Source of the DNA: Flavobacteriaceae bacterium
GTDB taxonomy: Bacteria; Bacteroidota; Bacteroidia; Flavobacteriales; Flavobacteriaceae
DNA length: 25,549 nt
Assembly: GCA_030694835.1 (NCBI GenBank)
Contig: JAUYUF010000140.1
Span: 1 to 25,549 of the forward strand
Reading direction: 5' to 3'
Shown one piece after another: positions 15,335-23,425 of the stretch. Made by a program: the position numbers and the translations under genes. The number at the start of each line of letters is the position of its first letter. Position 1 is the stretch's first letter. The notes under the pieces were generated by a model that did not search any database, had not been told where the DNA came from, and saw only the letters and a program-made list of their open reading frames with translations.

Positions 15335-18300
15335 TTAACTATTTTCTACAATCTTAATTTCATCCTCAGTTAAACCATAGAGTTCATATACCATTTTGTC
15401 TATTTGTTTGTCTGTAGTGTCTATGGTTGTTTTGAGGCTGAGTGCTTTTTTGGCTTCTTGTAAAAAGTAGGTTTCCCAATCTGCTTTTTGTGATAGGCTT
15501 AATTTTACTTTTTTCTTTTCCAGTTCTTTAATAAACTCAGCAAATGATAGTAGATGCCAATCTTGTAATTTATTGGACAAACTATCTAGCATAAATTCTC
15601 TTTCTAATGCCCTTTGGAATTTTTGAGAAACTTCTTGCAGTTCTTTATTTAAATAGAGCATTTGGTCTGCTTTTTCAATGAAGGGTTGTTGATTTTTAAT
15701 TGAAATATTTCTAATTGGAAATTTTCTTAAATCATTTAAAATAATTTTTGGGAATAATTTCCTTACTGATTTTGCAGTATTTTTTAAAAAGTAATATGAT
15801 AACAAACTGCTATCTAGTATTGCAGTGATATATTTGAGTGATACATCTGAATTTTCTTTTTCTATAATAGCAATATTACTTCTATTATATAAATAAATAT
15901 CTTCTGAATAAGTTGATATTATACATTTTGGAAAATTACCAGTAATCTCTCTCACTATAATTTTTTTACCATCAAAGAGGTTAAATGTTCTAGGTGCTGC
16001 AAGATGTTTTCCATATCTTAAATATAGTCCAGACCAACTAACATAATATCTTCCTACATCTTTGCCATCCAGATATTTGAAAGTATCATTGTCAAATTTA
16101 TAGGTGTAATCATAAGGTCTATTTTTAACATCTTCTTCAGTCTGCTTTGGTTCACCTTTATTTTTTTCATAAGCTTGTAACCCAGCTTTAATTTCAACTA
16201 GGTTATCTAATAACTCTGAATTAGTAATAATTTTTGAATTTAATTCATCAGTTTCATCATCTAAAAAAACTTTAAATTCAAAACCATCATTATTTATGAA
16301 TTCAAGTTGGTTTTTATGGTGAGATAAATAAAATTCTAAGCCATTATTTAAAAATATTTGCACAAAATTTTCATCTATTACATTTTCTTTTTCTGCTAAT
16401 AAAATTACTGTTTCAACACTAGCACTCTCAAATGAATATCCTTCTAAATTTATTATTTGGTTTATTTTACAGGTTTCCAATAAATATTTTCTCAATCCTT
16501 CACCAGAATAAACCATAAGCCAAGCATTAGGGATAATTAAACCATATATTCCTTTCTGCTTAATTAGTAGAACTGATTTTTCTATAAATAAAAGATATGT
16601 GTTGATTTGATATTTTGCAGAAGCATATTCTTTTACATAAAAATCTTTTTCTTCTTGTTTGAAATTGTCTCTAGCAAATACATAAGGAGGATTTCCAATC
16701 ACTACATCAAAACCACCTTTTGCAAATATTTGAGGAAATTCTTTTTGCCAATTAAAAGCTTTATCACCTGCAACTTCTACATCATCAATTAAAGAATTAC
16801 CACATTTAATATTGTTGTTTAAATCATTCAGTTTTCTGTTGGGTTGAGCAGTTCTTAGCCATAATGAGAGTTTGGCTATTTCAACACTTTCCTCATTGAT
16901 ATCAACTCCAAATATGTTGTTTTCTAAAATGCTCTTTTCTACATCACTCAACACCATAGCATCACCAAAGAGTTTGGCTTGGAGTTCATCTATGTATTTG
17001 TGTTCTGTAATCAGGTAATCTAAGGCTTGGTTTAAGAAAGCACCAGAGCCACAAGCTGGGTCACAAATGGTAAGTTTTAAGAGCCAATTTCTGTAATTGG
17101 TTAGTTTAGATAATAATTCTTGTTTTTTCTTTTTTGGCAAGGGGATTAATCCCCTTGTTGAAGAGTATTCTTCTTCTATTATTTGAAGTTCTGCTTTTTT
17201 CTCCTCACAGAGTTTTCCAATGGTATTGTCTACAATATATTTGGTGATGTATTTAGGCGTGTAAAATACACCATCTTTTTTTCTTCTAGTTTTGGTTTTA
17301 TCAACTTCTTGTCCTTCTAATTGAGCAGTAATTTCATCTAACTCATTTAATGAGTTTTCAAAAATGTGTCCTAAAATATTAACATCTACTTCACTGGCAA
17401 AATCATATTCAGACAACTTAAAAGCATGGTTGTAAAGTATAGTGTCATCTATAGTGATGTTGTCTAAAATTTCATCAGGTTTAAAAAGTCCACCATTGTA
17501 GGCATACACATCATAGTTTTTGCCTTTAAAACCAGTATTTAAATAACCAAAGTACTTTTTAAATCTATTGTATAATGGAATAGCTTCATCTAGTTCAGCT
17601 AATTGTTTCCATTGCTCTAATATCAATCTAACTGAGTTAGGAGGTAGTAATTGCCTGTCTTCTGCAAAGAATAGGAATAGAAATCTGTCTATTAACTTTT
17701 GTGATTTTTTAAACAATACCAGAGCATCATATTGAGGGTTTAGTGCTACTAAGGATTGATGTAGTTCTCTTTTGAACAAGGAATAATCATTATACAATTT
17801 TTTAGTGATAACATCTTCTTGTCCTACAGACTCATCCTTTAATTTTTTTGGAATATCCTTTGCAATATTTTCATAAGCCAAACACAAATAGAGCAGTTCA
17901 AATTCTTTCTCAGTTAAAGTAAATAAATTAAACTCTACATGCTCAATAGCATTATCAATATAAAACCTTAATTTCTCAAAGTTGGAAGTGATAACATAAC
18001 TACAACCAGCTTGATTGTTTTTATAACCAAAAGCTTGAACTTCTATTTTGCCTAAATCTGTAGTGTTGGTTCCTTTGAGTTCAATTACAGCTTTTACATT
18101 TTCATTGATGATAATTGCACCATCAGCCTTTTTGCTGTCTTTGATGTTTTTATACTCCGTAGTTAAGTTGAAGTTAGGAGTAGGATTTTTAGTGTAACCC
18201 AATATATTGACAAACAAATCAATTAGGAACTCACCTTGATATTGTTCTTCTTTACTATTTCTGATGTTTTCCTGTATTTCAGGATTGTGAAAAAAGCTCT

Positions 18301-18385
18301 TAAACAAACTCCATTGAGTTGCTAAAAGCTCTTTATTTTGTGATTGCAGGTATTTTGATACAACAGTACTTTGAAACAATGACAT
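15335..18385 (-). CDS. Type IIG restriction-modification enzyme (Eco57I-like)
   Basis: A 1016-aa single chain with nuclease, methyltransferase and specificity parts. The N-terminus has a PD-(D/E)xK arrangement: D88, then E102-L-K104 in VIELKGT, with Q117 nearby. The N6-adenine methyltransferase has motif I DPACGSGAF (442-450) and motif IV NPPY (565-568). The region from about 730 (DGKDVGRYYVSW, IIVREITGNFP) looks like a TaqI-type target-recognition domain, ending in VYELYGLTEDEI. It would methylate one strand of its site and cut unmodified DNA. The target sequence cannot be read. It heads a leftward operon with DUF3800 and the 161-aa gene. All key motifs are intact. Confidence 0.92.
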   Translation of the reverse strand: MSLFQSTVVSKYLQSQNKELLATQWSLFKSFFHNPEIQENIRNSKEEQYQGEFLIDLFVNILGYTKNPTPNFNLTTEYKNIKDSKKADGAIIINENVKAVIELKGTNTTDLGKIEVQAFGYKNNQAGCSYVITSNFEKLRFYIDNAIEHVEFNLFTLTEKEFELLYLCLAYENIAKDIPKKLKDESVGQEDVITKKLYNDYSLFKRELHQSLVALNPQYDALVLFKKSQKLIDRFLFLFFAEDRQLLPPNSVRLILEQWKQLAELDEAIPLYNRFKKYFGYLNTGFKGKNYDVYAYNGGLFKPDEILDNITIDDTILYNHAFKLSEYDFASEVDVNILGHIFENSLNELDEITAQLEGQEVDKTKTRRKKDGVFYTPKYITKYIVDNTIGKLCEEKKAELQIIEEEYSSTRGLIPLPKKKKQELLSKLTNYRNWLLKLTICDPACGSGAFLNQALDYLITEHKYIDELQAKLFGDAMVLSDVEKSILENNIFGVDINEESVEIAKLSLWLRTAQPNRKLNDLNNNIKCGNSLIDDVEVAGDKAFNWQKEFPQIFAKGGFDVVIGNPPYVFARDNFKQEEKDFYVKEYASAKYQINTYLLFIEKSVLLIKQKGIYGLIIPNAWLMVYSGEGLRKYLLETCKINQIINLEGYSFESASVETVILLAEKENVIDENFVQIFLNNGLEFYLSHHKNQLEFINNDGFEFKVFLDDETDELNSKIITNSELLDNLVEIKAGLQAYEKNKGEPKQTEEDVKNRPYDYTYKFDNDTFKYLDGKDVGRYYVSWSGLYLRYGKHLAAPRTFNLFDGKKIIVREITGNFPKCIISTYSEDIYLYNRSNIAIIEKENSDVSLKYITAILDSSLLSYYFLKNTAKSVRKLFPKIILNDLRKFPIRNISIKNQQPFIEKADQMLYLNKELQEVSQKFQRALEREFMLDSLSNKLQDWHLLSFAEFIKELEKKKVKLSLSQKADWETYFLQEAKKALSLKTTIDTTDKQIDKMVYELYGLTEDEIKIVENS

Positions 18386-18744
18386 AGCTAAATTTTAACA
18401 ATGCTAAATTTAGTATAAAAAAATTGAGGTTGGTAAATATTAATCAATGTTTTATAAACAAAAAAACATACTATATTAATTCATTCTAAAAATATTAACA
18501 CTATTGTATAGTATTTTTTAAATATATACTTTAGAAGTCCCTCACAATGAAAAGGAATTGCTAAAATTTTTTTGGTAAAAATGCAGATTTTACAACTGTA
18601 AAAGATATGTAAAATAGTATTCATTAATAATTTTAACATGTGTTGATGTATTCTAGAAAACCAACTGACGACAATGTCATTAGAATTTAAAATGAGAAAA
18701 AAAGTCAAACTAATCAAATAATTAAAAGTATAAAAATAAAAGTA
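18386..18744. other. Divergent intergenic region with repeats before the RM gene
   Basis: No convincing gene. GCTAAATTT occurs at 18387-18395 and 18403-18411, 16 bp apart, and the second copy extends into the palindrome CTAAATTTAG (18404-18413). On the minus strand these give two AAATTTAGC boxes directly before the RM start codon. I found no exact TAnnTTTG promoter on either strand, so expression of both flanking operons may rely on non-consensus or regulated promoters. The leftward open frame at 18481-18717 looks like noise. Confidence 0.5.
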
Positions 18745-19488
18745 ATGGCAAAGTATTTAAGAACATCAAGTATTACAGCTGAATTAGAAAACTTAATTAG
18801 AGAGGCAAGAAAGGAATTATATATTATTAGTCCTTACTTGAAACTTTCGGATAATATGAAGGAATTATTGAATGATAAAGAAAGAGAAAAAGTTGATGTA
18901 AGAATCATTTTTGGTAAACAAGAACTTGCACCTACTGAAATGAGTTACTTAGAAAAACTAAAGTATGTTCGGTTGTATTTTTCAAAGAATCTACATGCTA
19001 AATGTTATTTAAATGAAAATAAAATGATAATTGCTTCTATGAATCTATATGAGTTTTCTCAGCAACATAATCGTGAAATGGGAATTTTGATTGATACTGC
19101 AAATGAAGAGGACAAAGAAGTTTATGAAGATGCTTCAAATGATATTGAATCAATTATGCATAACAGTGAAGATTTTTCTTATATACAAGCACCTCAAAAA
19201 ACATTGAACGAAAATGTAAATGTTAAAACTCCTCCCAACCAGAAAATTGAAAATAAAAGTAAATTTACAAAATCAAAATTACTAACAACCAAAGAATTGT
19301 CTCAAGAAACTGGGCTTAGTAGTAGAAAAGTAAATTCATGGTTTGTTGATAAAAATTTAATGTATAAAAAAGGTGACGATTGGTTTGCAACAGATAAGGG
19401 CAATGAATTAGGGGCGCAACAAAAAGAAGGTACTTATGGTAAATTTGTTATTTGGCCTGAAGAAATAGTAATTGAAATTGATAAATAA
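18745..19488 (+). CDS. PLD-family nuclease with C-terminal HTH-like domain
   Basis: A 247-aa protein in two parts. Residues 1-135 form one phospholipase D half: SPYLKLSDNM, then the HKD-type motif H84-A-K86 with E91 in place of the usual Asp, ending in A-S98-M-N100. One HKD per chain implies a dimer, as in Nuc and the BfiI nuclease. After a polar linker (about 145-178), residues 179-224 (LLTTKELSQETGLSSRKVNSW) look like a DNA-binding helix-turn-helix with a small wing, then YGKFVIWPEEI. It is divergent from the RM operon and 150 nt upstream of the P-loop ATPase. A DNA-cutting or DNA-sensing defence role is inferred. Confidence 0.82.
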   Translation: MAKYLRTSSITAELENLIREARKELYIISPYLKLSDNMKELLNDKEREKVDVRIIFGKQELAPTEMSYLEKLKYVRLYFSKNLHAKCYLNENKMIIASMNLYEFSQQHNREMGILIDTANEEDKEVYEDASNDIESIMHNSEDFSYIQAPQKTLNENVNVKTPPNQKIENKSKFTKSKLLTTKELSQETGLSSRKVNSWFVDKNLMYKKGDDWFATDKGNELGAQQKEGTYGKFVIWPEEIVIEIDK

Positions 19489-19638
19489 TTAGCTGTTTAA
19501 AGCGTTGGTTAGATTCTATTGTTAGTTTTATATAAACTTGAAATATTAATAATAAATTTATCTGATTTCGGCATGGATAATCTCATTGGAATTGAACATA
19601 TAGAAATCATAGCCTAACATTTGGTAATAATATAAAAA

Positions 19639-21288
19639 ATGACATCAGACAAAAACCTCAGTGATAAATTAACTACTCAATTTGACTTATCACAATTAAA
19701 AAAAATAAACTTTGGGAAATTGGAAGGTGAAAGAGATCCTATGCTTGAAGAATGTTTTTTTCCAACAAATAGCGTACAAAAATACTTAAATGAACCTATT
19801 AATTATGTTTTATCACCTAAAGGTGCAGGTAAAAGCGCTTTATTTAGAACAATTGAAAAAAAATATCTTCATAAATCTATTTTTGATTATGAAAAATTCT
19901 CAGTTATTTCAATAAATGAAGCTTTTGGATTTGATGATGAATATCTAAATGTTGATGATTTTAAAGAAAAAAGTAGAATGAAATTAACCATTTCATGGGG
20001 TGTGTTTTTAATTTCAAAATTAGTAAATGATATCAAAACAAATTTTTCAGATAAACACAACTACAATTCTTTTATTTCAGAAGTTTCTAAAATTGACGGA
20101 TTTAAAGAGAAGTTCAACTTATATGATTTAAATGATTTGTTAAATACATTAAATGCCTCTATTAATTTCACAGCAAATGGACAAGAATTTGAAGTTAAAC
20201 CTTCCATAAAACTCAAAAAAAGAAATAAGAAACTTGTCTTAAATGATTTATTTAAAAGAATAAATGACTTCTACAAAAGTCATAATATTAAAGCTTTAAT
20301 ACTTATAGATAGAATTGATAATTTTGTTCAAAAAGAAAAATATTCTTTACAAAAAAAATATATTCAAGGGCTTTTTGATTGTATAGAAGAAATTAGTTTA
20401 TTAGAGAACATACATCCCACTCTATTTCTAAGAACTGATCTATTTTATTCATATGATTCTGATATTGAAGTAGACAAAATTAAAGATAGGACGATTGAAT
20501 TAAATTGGATAAAAGGAGAAACCTTGAATTTTTTATTATACAGATTTAATGACAATCCATATATAAAAAACACTTTTAACCCATTCTTGTTACATTTTAT
20601 GAAAAATGAGAAAGGAGTACAAGTTAAAAAGCCAAAGAAAATCCCATATATAATTCGGAAAATAAAATCAATTTTCAATAAAGAGATAAATGAACATATT
20701 TTAAAAGATAAACAAGCGTATAATTATAGAGTCTCTGAAAAATATTTAACAATGTTCTTTCCTAAAGAGATTGAAATATTTGAAGGTGAGCCTGTGAAAT
20801 TTGTAGATTGGTTATTTATCTACTTAAAAGATGCTAATGATTTTGTTAATCCACGTTTATTAATTGACTTTTTCAATCAATTAATTGACTTTGAGATATT
20901 ACACCTTGAACAATATTGTTTTGAAGATGAGAATAGAAATTTTATTGAGCCAAGTGTAGATACTGATAATAATATTTATTATAAAAATCTTTTTCACCAA
21001 AATAGTTATGCTTCTACTTATAAAAAAATTCAAAATGATTCTTTAAAAACCATATTGGTTTTAGTTAAAACTAAAGACTTCCAAACATTATTTAAGGAAA
21101 TAAATACTATTTCTTACTTTAAAGGCACTTTTAAATATGGAGACATAAATATGAATAAATTTGATATGCCAAAAGATACTCTTGATAATTTGTTAAAATA
21201 TTTGAAATTATTAGGATTTTGTAAAGAAATTGACAAACAAAAATATGTGATTCCTCCAATTTATAAAAAAAAATTAGACATACTATAA
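19639..21288 (+). CDS. P-loop ATPase, Sll1717-like
   Basis: A 549-aa protein with Walker A KGAGKSALF (61-69) and Walker B ALILIDRID (219-227), then TLFLRTDLF as a likely sensor region. The opening LDFGKLEGERDP-like stretch (here NFGKLEGERDPMLEECFF) followed by YVLSPKGAGKSA fits the family called P-loop ATPase, Sll1717; the name is from memory. The C-terminal half (VDWLFIYLKDANDFVNPRLLIDFFN) is helical and ends in a winged-helix-like segment. Such ATPases often act as switches in defence modules. It follows the PLD gene on the same strand after 150 nt of spacer, so the two may act together. No transmembrane segment. Confidence 0.78.
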   Translation: MTSDKNLSDKLTTQFDLSQLKKINFGKLEGERDPMLEECFFPTNSVQKYLNEPINYVLSPKGAGKSALFRTIEKKYLHKSIFDYEKFSVISINEAFGFDDEYLNVDDFKEKSRMKLTISWGVFLISKLVNDIKTNFSDKHNYNSFISEVSKIDGFKEKFNLYDLNDLLNTLNASINFTANGQEFEVKPSIKLKKRNKKLVLNDLFKRINDFYKSHNIKALILIDRIDNFVQKEKYSLQKKYIQGLFDCIEEISLLENIHPTLFLRTDLFYSYDSDIEVDKIKDRTIELNWIKGETLNFLLYRFNDNPYIKNTFNPFLLHFMKNEKGVQVKKPKKIPYIIRKIKSIFNKEINEHILKDKQAYNYRVSEKYLTMFFPKEIEIFEGEPVKFVDWLFIYLKDANDFVNPRLLIDFFNQLIDFEILHLEQYCFEDENRNFIEPSVDTDNNIYYKNLFHQNSYASTYKKIQNDSLKTILVLVKTKDFQTLFKEINTISYFKGTFKYGDINMNKFDMPKDTLDNLLKYLKLLGFCKEIDKQKYVIPPIYKKKLDIL

Positions 21289-21626
21289 CTATTGACTAAC
21301 TATGAAATTATTGGGATTCTAAGAGCATTTAATACAACAAAATCTCATAATAGTGTAGAAAGACTATTAAAACGGATTTTAACAACTGAACAAATAAAAA
21401 CTCACATATAAACTAAATACTGCAACTATAATTATTTCACAAGCTTATAAAATAACTAATCAATCTCAAAAGCTCCTTTTTAAGGAGTTTTTTTTATTTT
21501 ATAAAAATTTTTTATAAAAAATATTTTTCATTTCTGAATGTGTTGGATAACCCAATACTATCCCTTACCCTTTTTAAACATTGGGGAAATCCCCGTCATA
21601 ATTTATTAATTTTTAAATCTAATATC
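21289..21626. other. Gap after the ATPase with an in-frame open tail and a terminator
   Basis: The ATPase frame stays open for 40 codons past its TAA (to the TAA ending near 21410), with protein-like composition (NYEIIGILRAFNTTKSHNSV) but no ATG. A terminator follows at 21468-21495. The last part holds the leader of the 114-aa gene, with a small GGGG-AAAT-CCCC hairpin at about 21583-21596. A GTG at 21540 opens the next frame early, but the residues it adds look non-native. Confidence 0.45.
21468..21495 (+). terminator. Terminator after the PLD/ATPase genes
   Basis: CTCCTT pairs with AAGGAG across a short T loop, with A-rich sequence before and eight T after. Confidence 0.8.
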
Positions 21627-21971
21627 ATGGTAAAAGTAATTGATTTTAAAACTAGAGTGAATAACTCTGGTGAAGAGTTCTTTGTGCTTATAGTACAAGG
21701 AGGAGCTAAAACAGTTGTTTCAAAAGAAACAGGCAAAGCGTATTTCACAGTTAAAAAAGCGAATGTACCTACCACATTTGATGAGGCTACTTGTAAAAGT
21801 TTAATAGGACAAGAGTTTGAAGGTACTATTGAAAAAGTAGCAAGTGAACCATACGAATATGTAATTGAATCTACTGGAGAAATAGTAGAATTAAACTACC
21901 GTTATGAGTTCGTAACAGTAGAGCAGCAAGTGTTGGCAAACCAGCTAATTAATGAAGAATTAGTGGCGTAG
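21627..21971 (+). CDS. Small hypothetical protein beside the AAA ATPase
   Basis: 114 aa from the ATG at 21627 (MVKVIDFKTRVNNSGEEFF). The frame is open from a GTG at 21540, but the 29 extra residues (HWGNPRHNLLIF and similar) look like leader sequence. The protein is beta-rich and acidic, with GGAKTVVSKETGKAYFTVKKA and FEGTIEKVASEPYEYVI, compatible with a small beta-barrel such as an OB fold. That is a guess from strand pattern. Together with the ATPase at 22081 it resembles the small replication or recombination modules of Bacteroidetes phages and plasmids. A terminator separates the two genes. Confidence 0.7.
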   Translation: MVKVIDFKTRVNNSGEEFFVLIVQGGAKTVVSKETGKAYFTVKKANVPTTFDEATCKSLIGQEFEGTIEKVASEPYEYVIESTGEIVELNYRYEFVTVEQQVLANQLINEELVA

Positions 21972-21986
21972 TCTGCATAATTTGCT

Positions 21987-22031
21987 AAAAAAGAACTTGT
22001 TTGTTTCAAGCAGGTTCTTTCTTATTTTTTT
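21987..22031 (+). terminator. Terminator after the 114-aa gene
   Basis: AAAGAAC pairs with GTTCTTT, with an inner stem formed by TTG.TTTG and CAAGCAG, followed by a T-rich tract. Confidence 0.7.
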
Positions 22032-22080
22032 GACATACCATATTATAAACTATACCATTAATTAATATAAAACATAACCA

Positions 22081-22464
22081 ATGAAATTACAAATAGCCAA
22101 AAAGGAACAAGTAAAACTTAGAATAGGAATAAGTGGAGCTTCAGGGTTTGGAAAAACCTACTCAGCATTATTATTAGCCTATGGAATAACGGATGATTGG
22201 ACTAAAATAGCCATTATTGATACGGAAAATAACAGTGCTAGTTTATACGCACATTTAGGTGATTTTAACGTGTTACAACTCAATGAGCCATATAGTCCAG
22301 AAAGATATATTGAGGCCATTAGAATGTGTGAAAAAGCTTCAGTTGAAGTTTTGATTATTGATAGTATGACTCACGAGTGGCAAGGCAAAGGAGGGGAGCA
22401 AAACGAAGACTTACAAGCAATTGTAGGTCTTTTTTTTATTTTAGATTCTCAGAAACTATCGTAA
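22081..22464 (+). pseudogene. AAA ATPase gene truncated at the internal att copy
   Basis: 127 aa. Residues 1-105 look like the N-terminal half of a RecA-fold phage/ICE ATPase: Walker A GASGFGKT (19-26), IAIIDTENNSASLYAHLG, and Walker B VLIIDSMTHEWQGKGG. The homologous part then stops. Residues 106-127 (EQNEDLQAIVGLFFILDSQ) are encoded by the att repeat and its terminator, not by ATPase sequence. Relatives that I recall continue well past GKGG to two or three times this length. The gene is therefore a broken remnant with both nucleotide-binding motifs but no C-terminal half. The break coincides exactly with the start of the GGGGAGC repeat, which points to site-specific recombination. Transcription would stop at the att hairpin. 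Confidence 0.8.
22393..22435 (+). repeat. Internal att copy
   Basis: Forty-three bases matching 12256-12298 with one substitution in the hairpin loop (C22418 for T). It has the 6-nt tRNA-Asn end and the terminator but not tRNA-Arg. It divides the island and fuses in frame to the truncated ATPase gene. Confidence 0.92.
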
Positions 22465-22536
22465 ATATTGACAAATTTACCAATCAGATTGGACAACATT
22501 TGGTTGCATTTTTTAGAAATATAGAATTATAATTAT

Positions 22537-22570
22537 TTGATTATTAGTTATTAATTAATTGCTACATTTG
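22537..22570 (+). promoter_or_regulatory. Possible promoter of the second unit's genes
   Basis: TTG at 22537-22539, a 23-bp spacer and TACATTTG at 22563-22570. This would leave a leader of about 165 nt before the ATG at 22742, long for this group. The rest of the 22465-22741 gap is AT-rich and without a gene. Confidence 0.4.
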
Positions 22571-22741
22571 AATTAATGAATAGTTTTAAAACTAATATAT
22601 ATTATTTTTTTATCACAATTTATGAGACACTTGATTTTATTTTATTTAGGGATGTGTTTTAAAATAAATTATATTAAATAATTAAAAAAGTGAAAAGACA
22701 ATCTAAGTTTCAAATATTAACCAATCATTAAAAAACAAATT

Positions 22742-23404
22742 ATGAAAACAAAAAATTTAATTTTATTTAGTCTAATATTATTACTTTCATTAGCAACAAT
22801 AGTTGAATTACATGCACAGGAGCCAGCATGGTGGACTCAACAAAAAAAAGATTGTCACTTAACGGGATCTCTGGTTTATTATAACAATTGGGTTGCAGCT
22901 GGAAGTCCGTGTTATTCCGATAGCAGCCCAAATAGTTATTCAGGAGGAGGAATTAATTTTAAGTCTCCAGTAGTGAGTGGAATTGTAGGTAGTATTTTGT
23001 TTGCATTAGGAGGTAGCTTGATTGAGGGAAAGAACGGTGAATACCAATGGCAAACTGGAATGGCGGGTGGTTATTTCCTTTTTTCTTCTATACCTTTAAT
23101 GAAAAAAGATCAAAATAAATCTTTAGCGGCTAAACTCGTGTTAGCTGGAATAACCGGAGCAGCGGGAGGAGCTGCTGTGGCAGGTTTTGAAAAAGGAAAT
23201 AGAGATATTTCGTTACCTCCAAAACCTGATAATACTATAAAAGACGCGGCAATTGGAGCAGCAGCATTAATTACAACTTCTGCAGTTATTAATTTAAGTA
23301 GATCGAAAAAAGGCTATAGTTACAGAATAAACAAAAATTCTATTCTTTCAAAAAGTTATGTAAGCGTATCAAGTAATAAAATTCGTTTGTTGATACTATT
23401 GTAA
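22742..23404 (+). CDS. Exported glycine-rich membrane-active-looking protein, unknown function
   Basis: A 220-aa protein with a signal peptide (MKTKNLILFSLILLLSLATI, cleavage probably after HAQ at about 26). The mature N-terminus, PAWWTQQKKDCHLTGSLVYY, carries two cysteines (DCHL and SPCYS) that could form a disulfide. Three later stretches are small-residue rich and hydrophobic: GIVGSILFALGGSLI, LVLAGITGAAGGAAVAGF and AAIGAAALITTSAVI. They resemble glycine-zipper membrane segments. I do not recognise the family. It starts the three-gene group of the second unit and lies 21 nt before the NlpC/P60-like gene, so they are probably one operon. Confidence 0.65.
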   Translation: MKTKNLILFSLILLLSLATIVELHAQEPAWWTQQKKDCHLTGSLVYYNNWVAAGSPCYSDSSPNSYSGGGINFKSPVVSGIVGSILFALGGSLIEGKNGEYQWQTGMAGGYFLFSSIPLMKKDQNKSLAAKLVLAGITGAAGGAAVAGFEKGNRDISLPPKPDNTIKDAAIGAAALITTSAVINLSRSKKGYSYRINKNSILSKSYVSVSSNKIRLLILL

Positions 23405-23425
23405 ATACTATAAATAAAAATCTCA

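Noticed and set aside
18481..18717. Leftward 78-codon open frame between the RM and PLD genes
   Set aside because: Composition (many I, L, F, C, H) is typical of chance translation of AT-rich spacer; no motif, no promoter.
19570..19620. Fourteen-codon leader frame (MDNLIGIEHIEIIA) before the ATPase
   Set aside because: Too short to support; no ribosome-binding or attenuation structure around it.
21540..21626. GTG start for the 114-aa gene
   Set aside because: The added residues are encoded by leader DNA with a hairpin and do not resemble the rest; the ATG at 21627 is better.
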